Numbered from the stretch's first letter, positions 31,727-41,433 are shown. The stretch: 64,000 nt of DNA from Planosporangium flavigriseum (GCF_011947225.1 NZ_JAATVW010000004.1:124001-188000), one strand, 5' to 3'. Numbers and translations: made by a program. The notes: generated by a model from the sequence alone, not told the origin.

Positions 31727-33466
31727 TCAGGGGATAGGCCGGTTCGACGCGCTCGGCCCCGCGCTGGCGCTCGGCGCCGCTGACGGCGGCGGCGGCGGTG
31801 GCGCCGTCGCCCTGCCGACGATGATCGTCACCGTCTTGCCTGCCTCCGCGGTGGTGTCTCCGTCCGGGTTCTGGCCGATAACCCGGCCGACCTGGCTCGG
31901 ATCCGCCGCGTCCTGCGGAACCACACTCGCTTTGAACCCGGCGGCCTGGATCGTCGCCCGCGCCTCGGTCTCGGTCTTACCGGTGACGTCCGGGACCTTC
32001 CTGACGTTGCCCTTGGAGATGACCAGGTCGACCGCGTTGTTCTGCTTGATCGCGGTCCGGGACTTGGGGTTCGAGTCGATCACCGTGTTCGCCGGTTGGT
32101 CGCTGTTGGCCTCGGTAACGCGCCCCACGGCCAGATTCGCGTCCTTGAGCGCCTGGGTGGCCGACTCACGGCTCAACCCGACCAACTGCGGCACGGTCGT
32201 CTGGCCCGGCCCCAGACAGACCCGGTACTGCACCACGGTGCCGGCCTCGACCCGGGAGTTGGCGGTCGGCGACTGGTCAGCGACGGTGTTCTGGGCACAG
32301 TTGGGGTCGGTGAACTCGCTGGGACTCGGCTTCAGTTTCGCCTGTGCCAACAGGCTCTGGGCCTCGGCAGAGTTTCGGCCCTTCAGGTTCGGTACCGCGA
32401 CGAACGACTTCTTGTTGGCCACGTAGAGACCGACGGCGAGCGCGCCGACGGCCAGCAGACCCAGGAGGGTCAGGGCCACCGCGACCCAGGTGTTGTTGCG
32501 TCGCGGCGGTGGCGCGACCCGGGCTACCGGGCGCGTCTGCGGCCCCGCCTGCGCGGCGGGCTGCGGCGCGATCATCGCGGTGCGCTCGTCGTCGCGCATG
32601 ACCGGGGTGGCCAGTACCGGGCGCCCAGCGGCCGCGCGCAGCAGGTCGGCCCGCATCTCGCCGGCGCTCTGGTACCGGTTGGCAGGATTCTTCGCCAGCG
32701 CCTTCAGCACGATGGCGTCGATCGGCGGCGTGACATCCGGGTTGCTGCTGCTCGGCGCCCGGGGATCCTCGCGGACGTGCTGGTACGCGACGCTCACCGG
32801 GTTGTCGCCGACAAACGGCGGGTGCCCGCATAACAGCTCGTAGATCACACAGCCGGTCGCATAGACGTCACTGCGCGCGTCAACGGACTCGCCGCGCGCC
32901 TGTTCCGGCGACAGGTACTGAGCCGTACCGATCACAGCTGACGTCTGGGTCATCGTGCTCGCGCCGCTGGCAAGTGCCCGGGCGATGCCGAAGTCCATCA
33001 CCTTGACCTGTCCGGTCTGGGTGAGCATGACGTTGCCCGGCTTGATGTCCCGGTGGATGATGCCGTGCCGGTGGCTGAACTCCAGCGCCGAACAGATGTC
33101 CGCGACGATCTCGAGCGCGCGACGAGGCATCAGTCGCCCCTCGGCGCCCAGCACCTCCTTGAGGGTCCGGCCGTTGACGAACTCCATGACGATGTACGGA
33201 AGCTCTTCGCCGCTGGGGCCGTGCTCCTCGCCGGTGTCGTAGACAGCGACGATCGCGGGGTGGTTGAGGGCGGCGGCGTTCTGCGCCTCGCGGCGGAAGC
33301 GCAGTTGGAAGATGGCGTCCCGGGCAAGATCTGAACGCAGCGTCTTGATGGCGACGTCACGGCCGAGTCGGAGATCGCGGCCGCGGTGCACCTCGGCCAT
33401 GCCGCCATAGCCGAGTAGCTCGCCGACCTGGTACCTCCCACCGAGGAGGCGGGCCTGCGCGGTCAT
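31727..33466 (-). CDS. pknB: Serine/threonine protein kinase PknB, 3 PASTA domains, 579 aa
   Basis: The kinase domain shows LLGYGGMAEVHRG, AIKTLR, HRDIKPGNVML, DFGIARAL, the activation loop with TMTQT, and GTAQYLSPEQARGE. A membrane helix lies at about 350-370 (WVAVALTLLGLLAVGALAVGLYV). Three PASTA repeats follow (VPNLKGRNSAEAQSLL; VPQLVGLSRESATQAL; VPDVTGKTETEARATI) and a Pro-rich end. PASTA domains sense muropeptides or lipid II; the kinase controls growth and cell wall synthesis through FHA proteins. It is last in the fhaA-to-pknB run. Mycobacterial PknB has four PASTA repeats; here one is missing. ATG 33466 is taken over the longer frame. Confidence 0.95.
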   Translation of the reverse strand: MTAQARLLGGRYQVGELLGYGGMAEVHRGRDLRLGRDVAIKTLRSDLARDAIFQLRFRREAQNAAALNHPAIVAVYDTGEEHGPSGEELPYIVMEFVNGRTLKEVLGAEGRLMPRRALEIVADICSALEFSHRHGIIHRDIKPGNVMLTQTGQVKVMDFGIARALASGASTMTQTSAVIGTAQYLSPEQARGESVDARSDVYATGCVIYELLCGHPPFVGDNPVSVAYQHVREDPRAPSSSNPDVTPPIDAIVLKALAKNPANRYQSAGEMRADLLRAAAGRPVLATPVMRDDERTAMIAPQPAAQAGPQTRPVARVAPPPRRNNTWVAVALTLLGLLAVGALAVGLYVANKKSFVAVPNLKGRNSAEAQSLLAQAKLKPSPSEFTDPNCAQNTVADQSPTANSRVEAGTVVQYRVCLGPGQTTVPQLVGLSRESATQALKDANLAVGRVTEANSDQPANTVIDSNPKSRTAIKQNNAVDLVISKGNVRKVPDVTGKTETEARATIQAAGFKASVVPQDAADPSQVGRVIGQNPDGDTTAEAGKTVTIIVGRATAPPPPPPSAAPSASAGPSASNRPIP

Positions 33467-33510
33467 CTCGTCTGTCGTCCTTCGTCTGGTCGGTTCGTCA
33501 TCAGCAACCC

Positions 33511-35124
33511 TCACCGCTGCTCTTGCTGCTGCTGCGGCCGGCAACTGGCGAGGTTGCGCGGGTCGGCCGGGTTGCACGATCCCCCTGGGTTGGCCGTCTT
33601 CGCGTCATCGCCCGTGAACACGCGCAGGGTTACCTCGGTCTCCTCGGGCTGTGACCCGCATGGCGAGATCGAGGCGACCCCGCCCTTGCGCCCGCCGGGC
33701 TGGTCCTGGGTGACCTTCACCGTGTAGTTGTCGTTCTCGAGCTGCTGGCGGACGACGTCGACGTCCTTGCCGACAAGCCGCTCGCAGTCGATGAGGTGCG
33801 CTGCGGGCGCGGCGGTCGTCTGCTTCGGCTTGCTCGGCTTCGCCGTTGCCGCTGCCGTCGGCGGCCGGGTGGTTGCGGTGCTCGTCGTGGCCGACGGCGT
33901 CGGCACGACCGCCGATTGCTGGTTGTTGGACTTGTCCTGCAACAGTAGCCACCCGCCGCCCGCGCAGAACAGCAGCACGAGGACGACCGCGAGCACCGCC
34001 CAGGGCGCGACACTGCGCTTACCTCTGTCGGGAGTCGCGGACGGCGCTGGCGCCGCGTACGTCTGGTCGGCAGCCGGAGCCGCCGGAGCCGCCGGCACCG
34101 CGGCGGCGCCCCGTATGTACTGCCCCTGCCGCTGGGCCGCCGGGCTCATCGCCCCGGTCGCAGGGTGGGCCGCACGCGGCATGACCCGGGTGCCGGCAGG
34201 CGCCGTCGGGGCACCGAAAGCCGGGGACACGGGCGCGCCGGAGATCGGTCGGGTAGGGCCGGCCGGGCCACCCGAGGTAGGGGCCACACCCGCGACGCCC
34301 GCCCCGGCCGCGGACTGCCCCGTGCGCCGAGCCGCCTGCGCCATCGCCGCCGCCGACGGGTACCGCCCGTTGGGGTCCTTCGCCAACGCGCGCTCGACGA
34401 TCTGCCGGACCGCTGGGGGAATGTCGCCGGGCAGCGGCGGCGGCATGTCGCGCACGTGCCGCATCGCGATCTCGACCGGGTTGTCGCCCTCGAACGGTCG
34501 CCTCCCAGCGAGGCACTGGTAGGCGACCACGCCGAGCGCGTACACGTCCGACATTGGGGACGCCGTCTTGCCCGCCGCCTGCTCCGGGGAGATGTAGGAG
34601 GCGGTGCCGAGCACCGATCCGGCCTGCGTGAGCTGGGCGGCCCCCGCCAACCGGGCGATGCCGAAGTCGGTCAGCACGAGGGTGCCGTTGGGGCGTACGA
34701 GCAGGTTGCCGGGCTTGACGTCGCGGTGCACGATGCCGTTTTGGTGTGCGGCGTGCAGCGCGTCGGCGGCCTGTGCGATGAGCGCCATCGCGCGCGCCGG
34801 GGTCAGCCGATGGACGCGGCTGAGCGTACGGGAGAGCGCCTCGCCCTCCACGTACTCCATGACCAGGAACGCGGTGCCATCCTCGCTGCCGTAGTCGTAG
34901 ACGTCGACCACGCCGGGGTGGTTGATGGTGGCCATGGTTCGGGCCTCGCCCCGGAACCGCTCGGCGAAGCCCGGCTCCTGCAGCAGCGCCGGTAACAGGA
35001 TCTTGATGGCGACCGTCCGGCCGAGCACCTCGTCGGTGCCGCGCCAGACGTCACCCATGCCTCCGCCGGCGATCCGCTCGTCGAGGCGGTACCGCCCGCC
35101 CAGGGTCACACCGGGGCTCACCAT
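33511..35124 (-). CDS. pknA: Serine/threonine protein kinase PknA, 537 aa
   Basis: Kinase motifs: IAGGGMGDVWRG, AIKILLP, HRDVKPGNLLV, DFGIARL and GTASYISPEQAAG. A Pro/Ala-rich linker, one membrane helix (AVLAVVLVLLFCAGGGWLLL) and an outer segment follow, the latter with a single PASTA-like stretch (CERLVGKDVDVVRQQLENDNY) and a Gln-rich tail. With PknB it phosphorylates divisome and wall targets. ATG 35124 has GATGAGGT 8 bases upstream; GTG 35133 lies in frame just ahead. It starts 10 bases after the pbpA stop. The extracellular PASTA-like part is unusual for PknA and is worth comparing. Confidence 0.93.
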   Translation of the reverse strand: MVSPGVTLGGRYRLDERIAGGGMGDVWRGTDEVLGRTVAIKILLPALLQEPGFAERFRGEARTMATINHPGVVDVYDYGSEDGTAFLVMEYVEGEALSRTLSRVHRLTPARAMALIAQAADALHAAHQNGIVHRDVKPGNLLVRPNGTLVLTDFGIARLAGAAQLTQAGSVLGTASYISPEQAAGKTASPMSDVYALGVVAYQCLAGRRPFEGDNPVEIAMRHVRDMPPPLPGDIPPAVRQIVERALAKDPNGRYPSAAAMAQAARRTGQSAAGAGVAGVAPTSGGPAGPTRPISGAPVSPAFGAPTAPAGTRVMPRAAHPATGAMSPAAQRQGQYIRGAAAVPAAPAAPAADQTYAAPAPSATPDRGKRSVAPWAVLAVVLVLLFCAGGGWLLLQDKSNNQQSAVVPTPSATTSTATTRPPTAAATAKPSKPKQTTAAPAAHLIDCERLVGKDVDVVRQQLENDNYTVKVTQDQPGGRKGGVASISPCGSQPEETEVTLRVFTGDDAKTANPGGSCNPADPRNLASCRPQQQQEQR

Positions 35125-35134
35125 GTTGCACACC

Positions 35135-36628
35135 TCATCTCGAGCCCCGTTCCTGGATAATCGCGCGCATCACGTTGCCGGCGATCGCGGCGGCGTCATG
35201 GCTGCCGCCCGAGCCCGCCTGCTCGAGGAACACCGCCACAGCGGCTACCGGTTTGCCATTCTTGATCGCGAAACCGATGAACCAACCGTGGTCCGGATTG
35301 TTCCCGTTCTCAGCCGTACCGGTCTTGCCGCCGACCTGCACACCGGAGATCTTGGCGCTCGTACCGGTGCCGTTCTCCACGACGCTGACCATCATGTCAC
35401 GCAGCACGTCAGCGGTCTGCTGATTGATCGGCCGGCGCTGCTCCTGTGGCTTGGCCACGTACGTGGGGATGCGGTCGGCCGCGAGTTCCTTGTCTATCAG
35501 GTACGGGCGCATCTGAGAGCCGCGATTGGCGACGGTCGCCGCGATCAGTGCGCCTTGCAGCGGCGTCATGCGCACGTCGCTCTGACCGATGGCGGACAGC
35601 GCCACGGTCGGCTTGTCGAGCTCGCCGTTCGGCCCGAGCATGGCGCCGGTCTCGCTGGTCGCGACCCGCAGCACGTTCTTCGGGTCCTGGTCGAACGTGG
35701 TCTGCGTCTCGAACCCGAACGCCTGCGCCATCTTCTTGATGGCGTCGCCGCCCAGCCCCTCGGCGGCCAGCCTCGAGAAGGCGGTGTTGCAGGAGACCCG
35801 TAACGCGTCCTTGAGGGTGATCTGTTCCGGGCAGACCACGCCGGGCGCGTTCGGGATCACGTGCGTCGTACCGGGAGCGGTGTAGCCCGTACCGCCCTGG
35901 AGCACCGAGTCCGGCTGTTCCCCGTTCACCAGGGCCGCCGCCGAGTCGATCACCTTGAACGTCGAACCGGGCGGGTACGTCTCAGAGAAGGCCCGGTTGA
36001 GCAGCGGCTTGTTGGGGGCCTGCTCGAGTTGCTTGGCGGCGTTGTCGGCGGCCTTGGTGTCGTGGCTGACTAGCGGGTTGGGATCGAAGCTGGGCGACGA
36101 GACGGCGGCCAGCAGCGCTCCGGTGGTCGGATCGAGCGCGACGACGGCGCCCTTGCGCACGTTCCCCTTGTTCTGCAGCGCCTCGAACGCGGTCTGCTGC
36201 GCCGTCGGTGACAGCGTGAGCAGCACGTTGCCGCCGGACGTCCGCTTACCGGTGAGCATCGCCAACCACCGGTCGGCCACCTGCGAGTCGGCGTTGCCCT
36301 GCAGGTAGGCGTTCTCGAGCTTCTCGATCGCGCTGCTGCCGAGGTTGACGCCCTTGAACCCGACGAGGTGTGCGTACTGGAGCGCCAGCGGGTAGGTGCG
36401 CTGGTACTTCAATTCGTCACCGGTCACCGTGCTCTGTGCCAGCACAACTCCGCCGGACGCCTCGATCGAACCCCGCTGGCGCTGGTACTCGGAGATCTGG
36501 ACCCGCGGGTTGTAGTCACTGTTGCGATACTCGTCGGCCTTGTAGGCCTGGACCCAGTTGAGGTTGGCGAACAGCAGGCCGAACAGGACGAGGACGACCA
36601 CGCCGGCGCGGCGTAGCGGGGCGTTCAT
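35135..36628 (-). CDS. pbpA: Class B penicillin-binding protein PbpA, 497 aa
   Basis: An N-terminal membrane anchor (GVVVLVLFGLLFANLNW) precedes a pedestal and the transpeptidase domain with the serine nucleophile in PPGSTFK, the SxN motif VSCNTAF and the KTG motif VGGKTGTAE. The enzyme crosslinks peptidoglycan and works with RodA. Its ATG overlaps the rodA stop by four bases. Length and motif order are normal for mycobacterial-type PbpA. Confidence 0.94.
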   Translation of the reverse strand: MNAPLRRAGVVVLVLFGLLFANLNWVQAYKADEYRNSDYNPRVQISEYQRQRGSIEASGGVVLAQSTVTGDELKYQRTYPLALQYAHLVGFKGVNLGSSAIEKLENAYLQGNADSQVADRWLAMLTGKRTSGGNVLLTLSPTAQQTAFEALQNKGNVRKGAVVALDPTTGALLAAVSSPSFDPNPLVSHDTKAADNAAKQLEQAPNKPLLNRAFSETYPPGSTFKVIDSAAALVNGEQPDSVLQGGTGYTAPGTTHVIPNAPGVVCPEQITLKDALRVSCNTAFSRLAAEGLGGDAIKKMAQAFGFETQTTFDQDPKNVLRVATSETGAMLGPNGELDKPTVALSAIGQSDVRMTPLQGALIAATVANRGSQMRPYLIDKELAADRIPTYVAKPQEQRRPINQQTADVLRDMMVSVVENGTGTSAKISGVQVGGKTGTAENGNNPDHGWFIGFAIKNGKPVAAVAVFLEQAGSGGSHDAAAIAGNVMRAIIQERGSR

Positions 36629-38160
36629 GACTTCTCTCCATCACGTTGGCTGGCCCCGCTCGCGTGGATCATCTCCGTGGGAAGCTCCTGGAGCTTGACC
36701 GGGCCGCCGGACGCGGGAGCGCCGCCACGGCCGGAGCCTGAACCGTCGCCGGGCCGCCGGGCCGCGTCCGAGATTCTCAGCAGCAGCGCGACCAGCAGCC
36801 AGTTGGCCACCAGCGACGAGCCACCGGCGGACAGGAACGGGGTGGTCTGTCCGGTCAGCGGGATCAGGCTGCTCACTCCGCCCACGATGACGAACACCTG
36901 CAACCCGAGGGTGAAGGCCAGTCCGCCGGCGAAGAGCTTGCCGAACGAGTCGCGTACGCCGATCGCCGCCCGCAGCCCGCGCTCGACGATGAGCAGGTAG
37001 ACCACGAGGAGCGCGGCGAGGCCGAACAGGCCGATCTCCTCGCCCATACCGGCGAAGATGAAGTCGCTCTCGACCACCGGCAGCATGTCCGGCCGCCCGA
37101 CCCCCGGGCCGGCACCGAACATGCCGCCCGTACCCAGCGCCAGCAGTGACTGTACGAGCTGGTAGCCCTGCCCGTGTGGGTCGGCGAACGGGTCGAGCCA
37201 GATGTTGGCGCGCAGGTGGAAGTTCGCGAACGGACCGCCGATCAGCCCACCCAACACGTACGCCGTGTAGGCCCCACCGAGGAACAGAACCAGGCCGATG
37301 ATCAGCCAGCTGACCCGCTCGGTCGCGATGTAGAGCGTCACCACGAACATGCCGAAGTACATCAGCGACGTGCCGAGGTCCTTCTCGAAGATCAGGACCA
37401 TGAGGCTGAGCAGCCAGACGGTGACCACCGGACCCAGGTCCCGGCCGCGGGGAAAGTCGATGCCGAGAAACCGCTTACTCGCCAACGACAGCACCTCGCG
37501 CTTACGGACGAGGTAGTACGCGAAGTAGACGAGCAGCATGATCTTGGCGAACTCGCCGGGTTGGATCGCGAAGAAGCTACCGAACTTGATCCACAGCTTG
37601 GCGCCGTTGATGGTCGAGAACCGGGCCGGCAGGAACGCCGGGATCATCACCAGGACGATGCCGGCCAATCCCAGCGTGTAGGCGTAGCGCGACAACGAAC
37701 GGTGATCGCGCACGATCGCGAGCGCCACGACCGCGCCGGTCACCGCCAGCAGAGTCCACATGAGCTGGCGGCCGCCCTGGCCGCCGAAGATGGAGATGCT
37801 GGCGCCGCTCTGGGCGTCCGCGGCAACGTCGAGCCGGCGCAGGAACATCACGCCGAAACCGTTGATCAATGCCACGGCCGGCAGCAGGACCGGGTCGGCG
37901 TGCGGCGCTAACCAGCGGAACAGCAGGTGAGCGACGAAGAGGATCCCCGCGAAAGCGATCAGCGGGCCGAGGAACCCGAAGGAAAAGTGACCGACGAGCG
38001 CCGCCTCGGCCGCGGCGGCATACCCCCCGACGAGCACCATCGCGAACGCCAGCAGGCCCAGTTCGGCGTTGCGGCGTCCGCCCGATCGCGACGGCCGGGC
38101 AGCAGTCGCCCCGTCGCCCTGATTGATGGGCGGCGGGGCCGGAATGGCAGGGGCTGTCAC
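36625..38160 (-). CDS. rodA: RodA/FtsW-family lipid II polymerase, 511 aa
   Basis: About eleven to twelve membrane segments are visible. SEDS motifs include INGAKLWIKFGSFFAIQPGEFAKI and the Glu/Gly-rich VVESDFIFAGMGEEIGLFG, then the FLSAGGSSLVANW end. The protein polymerises lipid II for the partner PbpA. GTG 38160 is chosen as the first start leading into a conserved-looking head (TAPAIPAPPP); longer frames begin with unlike sequence. It lies 28 bases after pstP. Confidence 0.92.
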   Translation of the reverse strand: MTAPAIPAPPPINQGDGATAARPSRSGGRRNAELGLLAFAMVLVGGYAAAAEAALVGHFSFGFLGPLIAFAGILFVAHLLFRWLAPHADPVLLPAVALINGFGVMFLRRLDVAADAQSGASISIFGGQGGRQLMWTLLAVTGAVVALAIVRDHRSLSRYAYTLGLAGIVLVMIPAFLPARFSTINGAKLWIKFGSFFAIQPGEFAKIMLLVYFAYYLVRKREVLSLASKRFLGIDFPRGRDLGPVVTVWLLSLMVLIFEKDLGTSLMYFGMFVVTLYIATERVSWLIIGLVLFLGGAYTAYVLGGLIGGPFANFHLRANIWLDPFADPHGQGYQLVQSLLALGTGGMFGAGPGVGRPDMLPVVESDFIFAGMGEEIGLFGLAALLVVYLLIVERGLRAAIGVRDSFGKLFAGGLAFTLGLQVFVIVGGVSSLIPLTGQTTPFLSAGGSSLVANWLLVALLLRISDAARRPGDGSGSGRGGAPASGGPVKLQELPTEMIHASGASQRDGEKS

Positions 38161-38188
38161 GACGGTGAATAGTCCTCGGGAGGTCAGA

Positions 38189-39577
38189 TCAGCGGTTGCG
38201 GCAGCTGATCGTCGGCAGGGGCGTCGGGGTGGTGTCGGCGGTCGGGCCGGCCGACGGGGTGGTGTCGGCGGTCGGGCCGGCCGACGGGGTGGTGCTCGGG
38301 GCCGTACTCGGGTCCTGGGACGCACCGGACGGCTGAGCCGACGCGCTCGGCTGGCACTCCGGCAGCTTGTTGCTGTTGGTCGGATCGTCACTGGTTAGCT
38401 GAGTGAGCTTGCGCCGGGCATCGGCCACGTTGGAGGCCGGGATGCCCTGCTTGACGGCATCCTGCGCGGTCTTGGTCAACTCGTCGAGGGTGGTGGCGCT
38501 GCGCTCCTCCTCCGAGGAGAGCCGCAGGCCGGCCACCTGCCCCGGCACGCCACGGAACACCGCGATCACACCGTCTTCGGTTGCGCCGACGTAGTACTGG
38601 GACTGCGTGTAGCGCCAACCGAACCAGACCCCGCCACCGAGCAGCCCGACAAGGACCACCAGCAGCAGGGCCGTTAGTGCGGGATGGCGACGCGGACGAT
38701 CATCGTCGTCGTCCTCGTCCGAGGCAGCCTCCGGTGCGGCGGGTCGGGGAGCGGTCAGGGCGGACGCCCGCGCGGCCGGCGTCGAACTGTCCGCCGAGGT
38801 CGAGTTGCCGCGGTCGCGGGCCGCCGCGCCGCCCACGATCGGCGCCTCCTCGACGATGTCCTCGTCGGTCACGTCCGCGATGATCACTGTGATGTTGTCG
38901 GGGCCACCGCCGCGCAACGCGAGTTGGACCAGCCGCTCGGCGCACTGGTCCGGGTTGGTGTACTCGCGCAGCGTCGACTCGATCGTCTCAGCGCTGACGA
39001 CGCTGGAGAGTCCGTCGCTGCACAGCAGGTACCGGTCGCCGGCCGTGGCCTGGCGCACCGAGTACTCGGGCTCGGCGTCCCGGCCGTCCAGGGCACGGAA
39101 GAGCAGGTGCCGCTGGGGGTGGGTGTCGGCTTCCTCAAGGCTGATGCGGCCCTCGTCGACCAGCATCTGCACGTAGGTGTCGTCCTTGGTGACCTGGCCG
39201 AACTCGCCGTCGCGCAGTAGATAGGCGCGCGAGTCACCGATGTGCACCATGCCGAACTTGCTGCCGCCGAACAGCATCGCGGTCAGGGTCGTACCCATGC
39301 CTTCCATCGCCGGGTTCGCCTCGACGGTGTCCCGGATCTGCTGGTTGGCGTGGTCGACGGCCCCACGCAAGGCATCGATCACGGCATTGCCGGGAACGTC
39401 CTCGTCGAGCGGCGCCATAGCGGCGATCACGATGTTGCTGGCGACGTCACCGGCGGCCATGCCGCCCATACCGTCGGCGACCGCGAGTAGCCGTGGTCCG
39501 GCGTAGACGGAATCCTGGTTTCCGCCTCGGATGAGACCGCGGTCGCTGCGGGCCGCGTAGCGCAGAGTGAGGGTCAT
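38189..39577 (-). CDS. pstP: PP2C-family protein phosphatase PstP, 462 aa
   Basis: The PP2C domain carries NQDSVY, AVADGMGGMAAGD, GTTLTAMLF, HIGDSRAYLLRDG, LCSDGLSSVVS and RGGGPDNITVI. A membrane helix lies at about 300-325 and an outer tail ends in two copies of a Ser/Pro/Thr repeat. It dephosphorylates PknA/PknB targets. Its ATG overlaps the fhaB stop by four bases. Confidence 0.94.
   Translation of the reverse strand: MTLTLRYAARSDRGLIRGGNQDSVYAGPRLLAVADGMGGMAAGDVASNIVIAAMAPLDEDVPGNAVIDALRGAVDHANQQIRDTVEANPAMEGMGTTLTAMLFGGSKFGMVHIGDSRAYLLRDGEFGQVTKDDTYVQMLVDEGRISLEEADTHPQRHLLFRALDGRDAEPEYSVRQATAGDRYLLCSDGLSSVVSAETIESTLREYTNPDQCAERLVQLALRGGGPDNITVIIADVTDEDIVEEAPIVGGAAARDRGNSTSADSSTPAARASALTAPRPAAPEAASDEDDDDDRPRRHPALTALLLVVLVGLLGGGVWFGWRYTQSQYYVGATEDGVIAVFRGVPGQVAGLRLSSEEERSATTLDELTKTAQDAVKQGIPASNVADARRKLTQLTSDDPTNSNKLPECQPSASAQPSGASQDPSTAPSTTPSAGPTADTTPSAGPTADTTPTPLPTISCRNR
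38226..38294 (-). repeat. 30-bp tandem repeat in the 3' end of pstP
   Basis: Two identical 30-base units at 38226-38255 and 38256-38285 plus a 9-base partial third encode GPTADTTPSA repeats at the end of the outer tail. They are in frame; copy number could vary between strains. Confidence 0.85.
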
Positions 39578-40053
39578 GACCGTAACTCGAATGAAGTGCG
39601 GCCGATGCGAATCGGCACGCCGAGGGGTACAGGAGTCGGTGCGCTGACCTTAGCGCGATCGAGGTAGGTCCCGTTGGTCGATCCCATGTCCTCCAGGTAC
39701 CACTGCCCGTCGCGAGGCACGAGCCGCGCGTGGCGGGCCGAGGCGTAGTCGTCCGTGGTGACCAGCGTGCAGTCCTCTGCCCGTCCGATCGTGATCGGCG
39801 ACTCCCCGAGCGTGATCCGGGTGCCGGCGAGCGCTCCCCCGGTCACCACCAACTGACGCGCGGCCCGGCCCCGCTTGACCTTCGCGGGCTTACCCGCAAC
39901 GGTCGGCCCGATCCCGCGCGGAGCGGCGACGAGACGACTGGAGCGCGCGCCGGCGAAGAGGTCCCGTCGGATCACGCCGACCACCGTGAACACAAAGATC
40001 CACAGCAGCACGAGGAACCCGTACCGAGCGACCGTAAGGACTATTTCAGGCAT
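39574..40053 (-). CDS. fhaB: FHA-domain protein FhaB (FipA), 159 aa
   Basis: An N-terminal membrane helix (YGFLVLLWIFVFTVVGVI) is followed by a C-terminal FHA domain with IGRAEDCTLV, SARHARL and MGSTNGTYLD, the phosphothreonine-binding loops. Mycobacterial FhaB/FipA binds phosphorylated divisome proteins. The stop overlaps the pstP start by four bases, and the gene follows fhaA by 48 bases. A poorly matching ribosome site lies before ATG 40053. Confidence 0.93.
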   Translation of the reverse strand: MPEIVLTVARYGFLVLLWIFVFTVVGVIRRDLFAGARSSRLVAAPRGIGPTVAGKPAKVKRGRAARQLVVTGGALAGTRITLGESPITIGRAEDCTLVTTDDYASARHARLVPRDGQWYLEDMGSTNGTYLDRAKVSAPTPVPLGVPIRIGRTSFELRS

Positions 40054-40101
40054 ACAGTTCTCGATCCGAGCCTGGTGGACTGGTCACCTCGTGCACGGCG
40101 C

Positions 40102-40929
40102 CTAACCGTCAGCCCGGAAGGTCAACGTCGTCGTACCGAGCTGGATCATGTCGCCCGGGTTGAGCGCAACAGCGGAGACCCGCTGCCCGTTGACCATCGT
40201 GCCGTTGGTTGACCCCAGATCGGTCAGCACGACCTGCGCACCGTCGAAGTCGATCCGGGCATGGCGCCGCGAGATGCCGACGTCGGGCAGGCGCAGGTTC
40301 GCCTGGTCGCCCCGGCCGATGACGGTCGAGCCGATCGACAGCGGGTAGCTGCGCCCGTCACCGGAGATCAGGCGCGCGCTGCGCGCCGGACCGCCGCCAC
40401 CGTGCGCCGGCGGCGCGCTGTGGGGAGCGTAGGGGTTCTGCTCGTACGGGTTCTGGTCGTACGGGCTCTGCTCGTAGGGGTTCTGCTCGTACGGGCTCTG
40501 GTCGTACGGCGGGTAACCGGGCGGCGCCTCGTACGAGGGCACCGGCGGCACGTCCCCGCCCGTGTAGACCTCGGCCGTGACCCGGAACATTCCGGTGTCC
40601 AGGCCGTCGCCGCGCTCGATCTCGACGATGACGTCGCCGTAGACGGTCCAGGCCTGCTCGCCGATGAACTCGGCCTGCGACTGGGCGAGCTCCTGCGCCA
40701 ACGCGGCGGCGTACGGCGCCAACCGGCTGTGGTCGTACGGCGAAAGGTCGATCACGTATCGGTTCGGCACGAGAGTTCGGCCACCGGCCAAGATCGCCTT
40801 GTGCGCCTCCGCCTCCCGTTGCATGGCGTTCAGGATCTCCACAGGGTGAACCACACCCTTGAAAACCTTGGCAAATGCCCCTTCGACAAGGCCCTCTAGG
40901 CGCTTCTCGAAGCGCTGCAGCACACTCAC
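40102..40929 (-). CDS. fhaA: FHA-domain protein FhaA with DUF3662 domain, 275 aa
   Basis: GTG 40929 (SVLQRFEKRLEG) has GAGGAGG 5 bases upstream; the ORF from 40956 lacks this. The N-terminal DUF3662 domain covers about residues 1-120, followed by a Pro/Tyr/Gln linker of PYDQ and PYEQ repeats, and a C-terminal FHA domain (VIGRGDQANLRL, SRRHARI, LGSTNGTMVNG). Phosphorylated MviN binds FhaA and so peptidoglycan precursor export is limited. It is first in the minus-strand run to pknB, so the shared promoter lies in 40930-41177. Confidence 0.92.
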   Translation of the reverse strand: MSVLQRFEKRLEGLVEGAFAKVFKGVVHPVEILNAMQREAEAHKAILAGGRTLVPNRYVIDLSPYDHSRLAPYAAALAQELAQSQAEFIGEQAWTVYGDVIVEIERGDGLDTGMFRVTAEVYTGGDVPPVPSYEAPPGYPPYDQSPYEQNPYEQSPYDQNPYEQNPYAPHSAPPAHGGGGPARSARLISGDGRSYPLSIGSTVIGRGDQANLRLPDVGISRRHARIDFDGAQVVLTDLGSTNGTMVNGQRVSAVALNPGDMIQLGTTTLTFRADG

Positions 40930-41177
40930 CGGCTCCTCCTCGGGTCCCGAGGTCATGATGGTATCTGGCGCGCGCTCTCTTGCACCCGCACCAACCGGCC
41001 CAGCTCGTGCTACTCTTCCGGGGCGCCTACGGCAGCCTAGCCCTTACACGTGCGTTGTGCGCGGTTGGACTAGGCTATCGGACTAAAGGGACGGGACCTT
41101 AACCGGTCCGGCTCCCCTGGCGTGACCGCTTGGACCGCGTGATATCGTTCTCACGCTCCGTTAGGCGGTGCCACTTC

Positions 41178-41260
41178 GGGGAAGTGGCGGAATGGCAGAC
41201 GCGCACGGTTCAGGTCCGTGTGCCCGAAAGGGCGTGAGGGTTCAACTCCCTCCTTCCCCA
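41178..41260 (+). tRNA. tRNA-Leu (anticodon CAG)
   Basis: Acceptor arms GGGGAAG and CTTCCCC pair fully. The anticodon stem ACGG/CCGT closes TTCAGGT, giving anticodon CAG. The long variable arm (TGCCCGAAAGGGCG) is typical of class II tRNA. 83 bases without encoded CCA; a terminator follows five bases later. It shares the upstream gap with fhaA. Confidence 0.95.
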
Positions 41261-41264
41261 CCGC

Positions 41265-41293
41265 AACAGGCGGCCCACCGGGTCGCCTGTTTT
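41265..41293 (+). terminator. Terminator of tRNA-Leu
   Basis: AACAGGCG at 41265-41272 pairs with CGCCTGTT at 41284-41291 around an 11-base loop, followed by TTTT. Confidence 0.85.
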
Positions 41294-41433
41294 GTTATCT
41301 ACGTGACAATCGGCGCCCGAGCCGGCGGCACGGCACCCACGCGGTGGGACAACGCCGGCGCGGCTGCCGCGGGCATCGATGGCTGGCCGCCGTTAGACTC
41401 ACTGCGCAATAACGCCGAAACTTGGAGTTGCTT

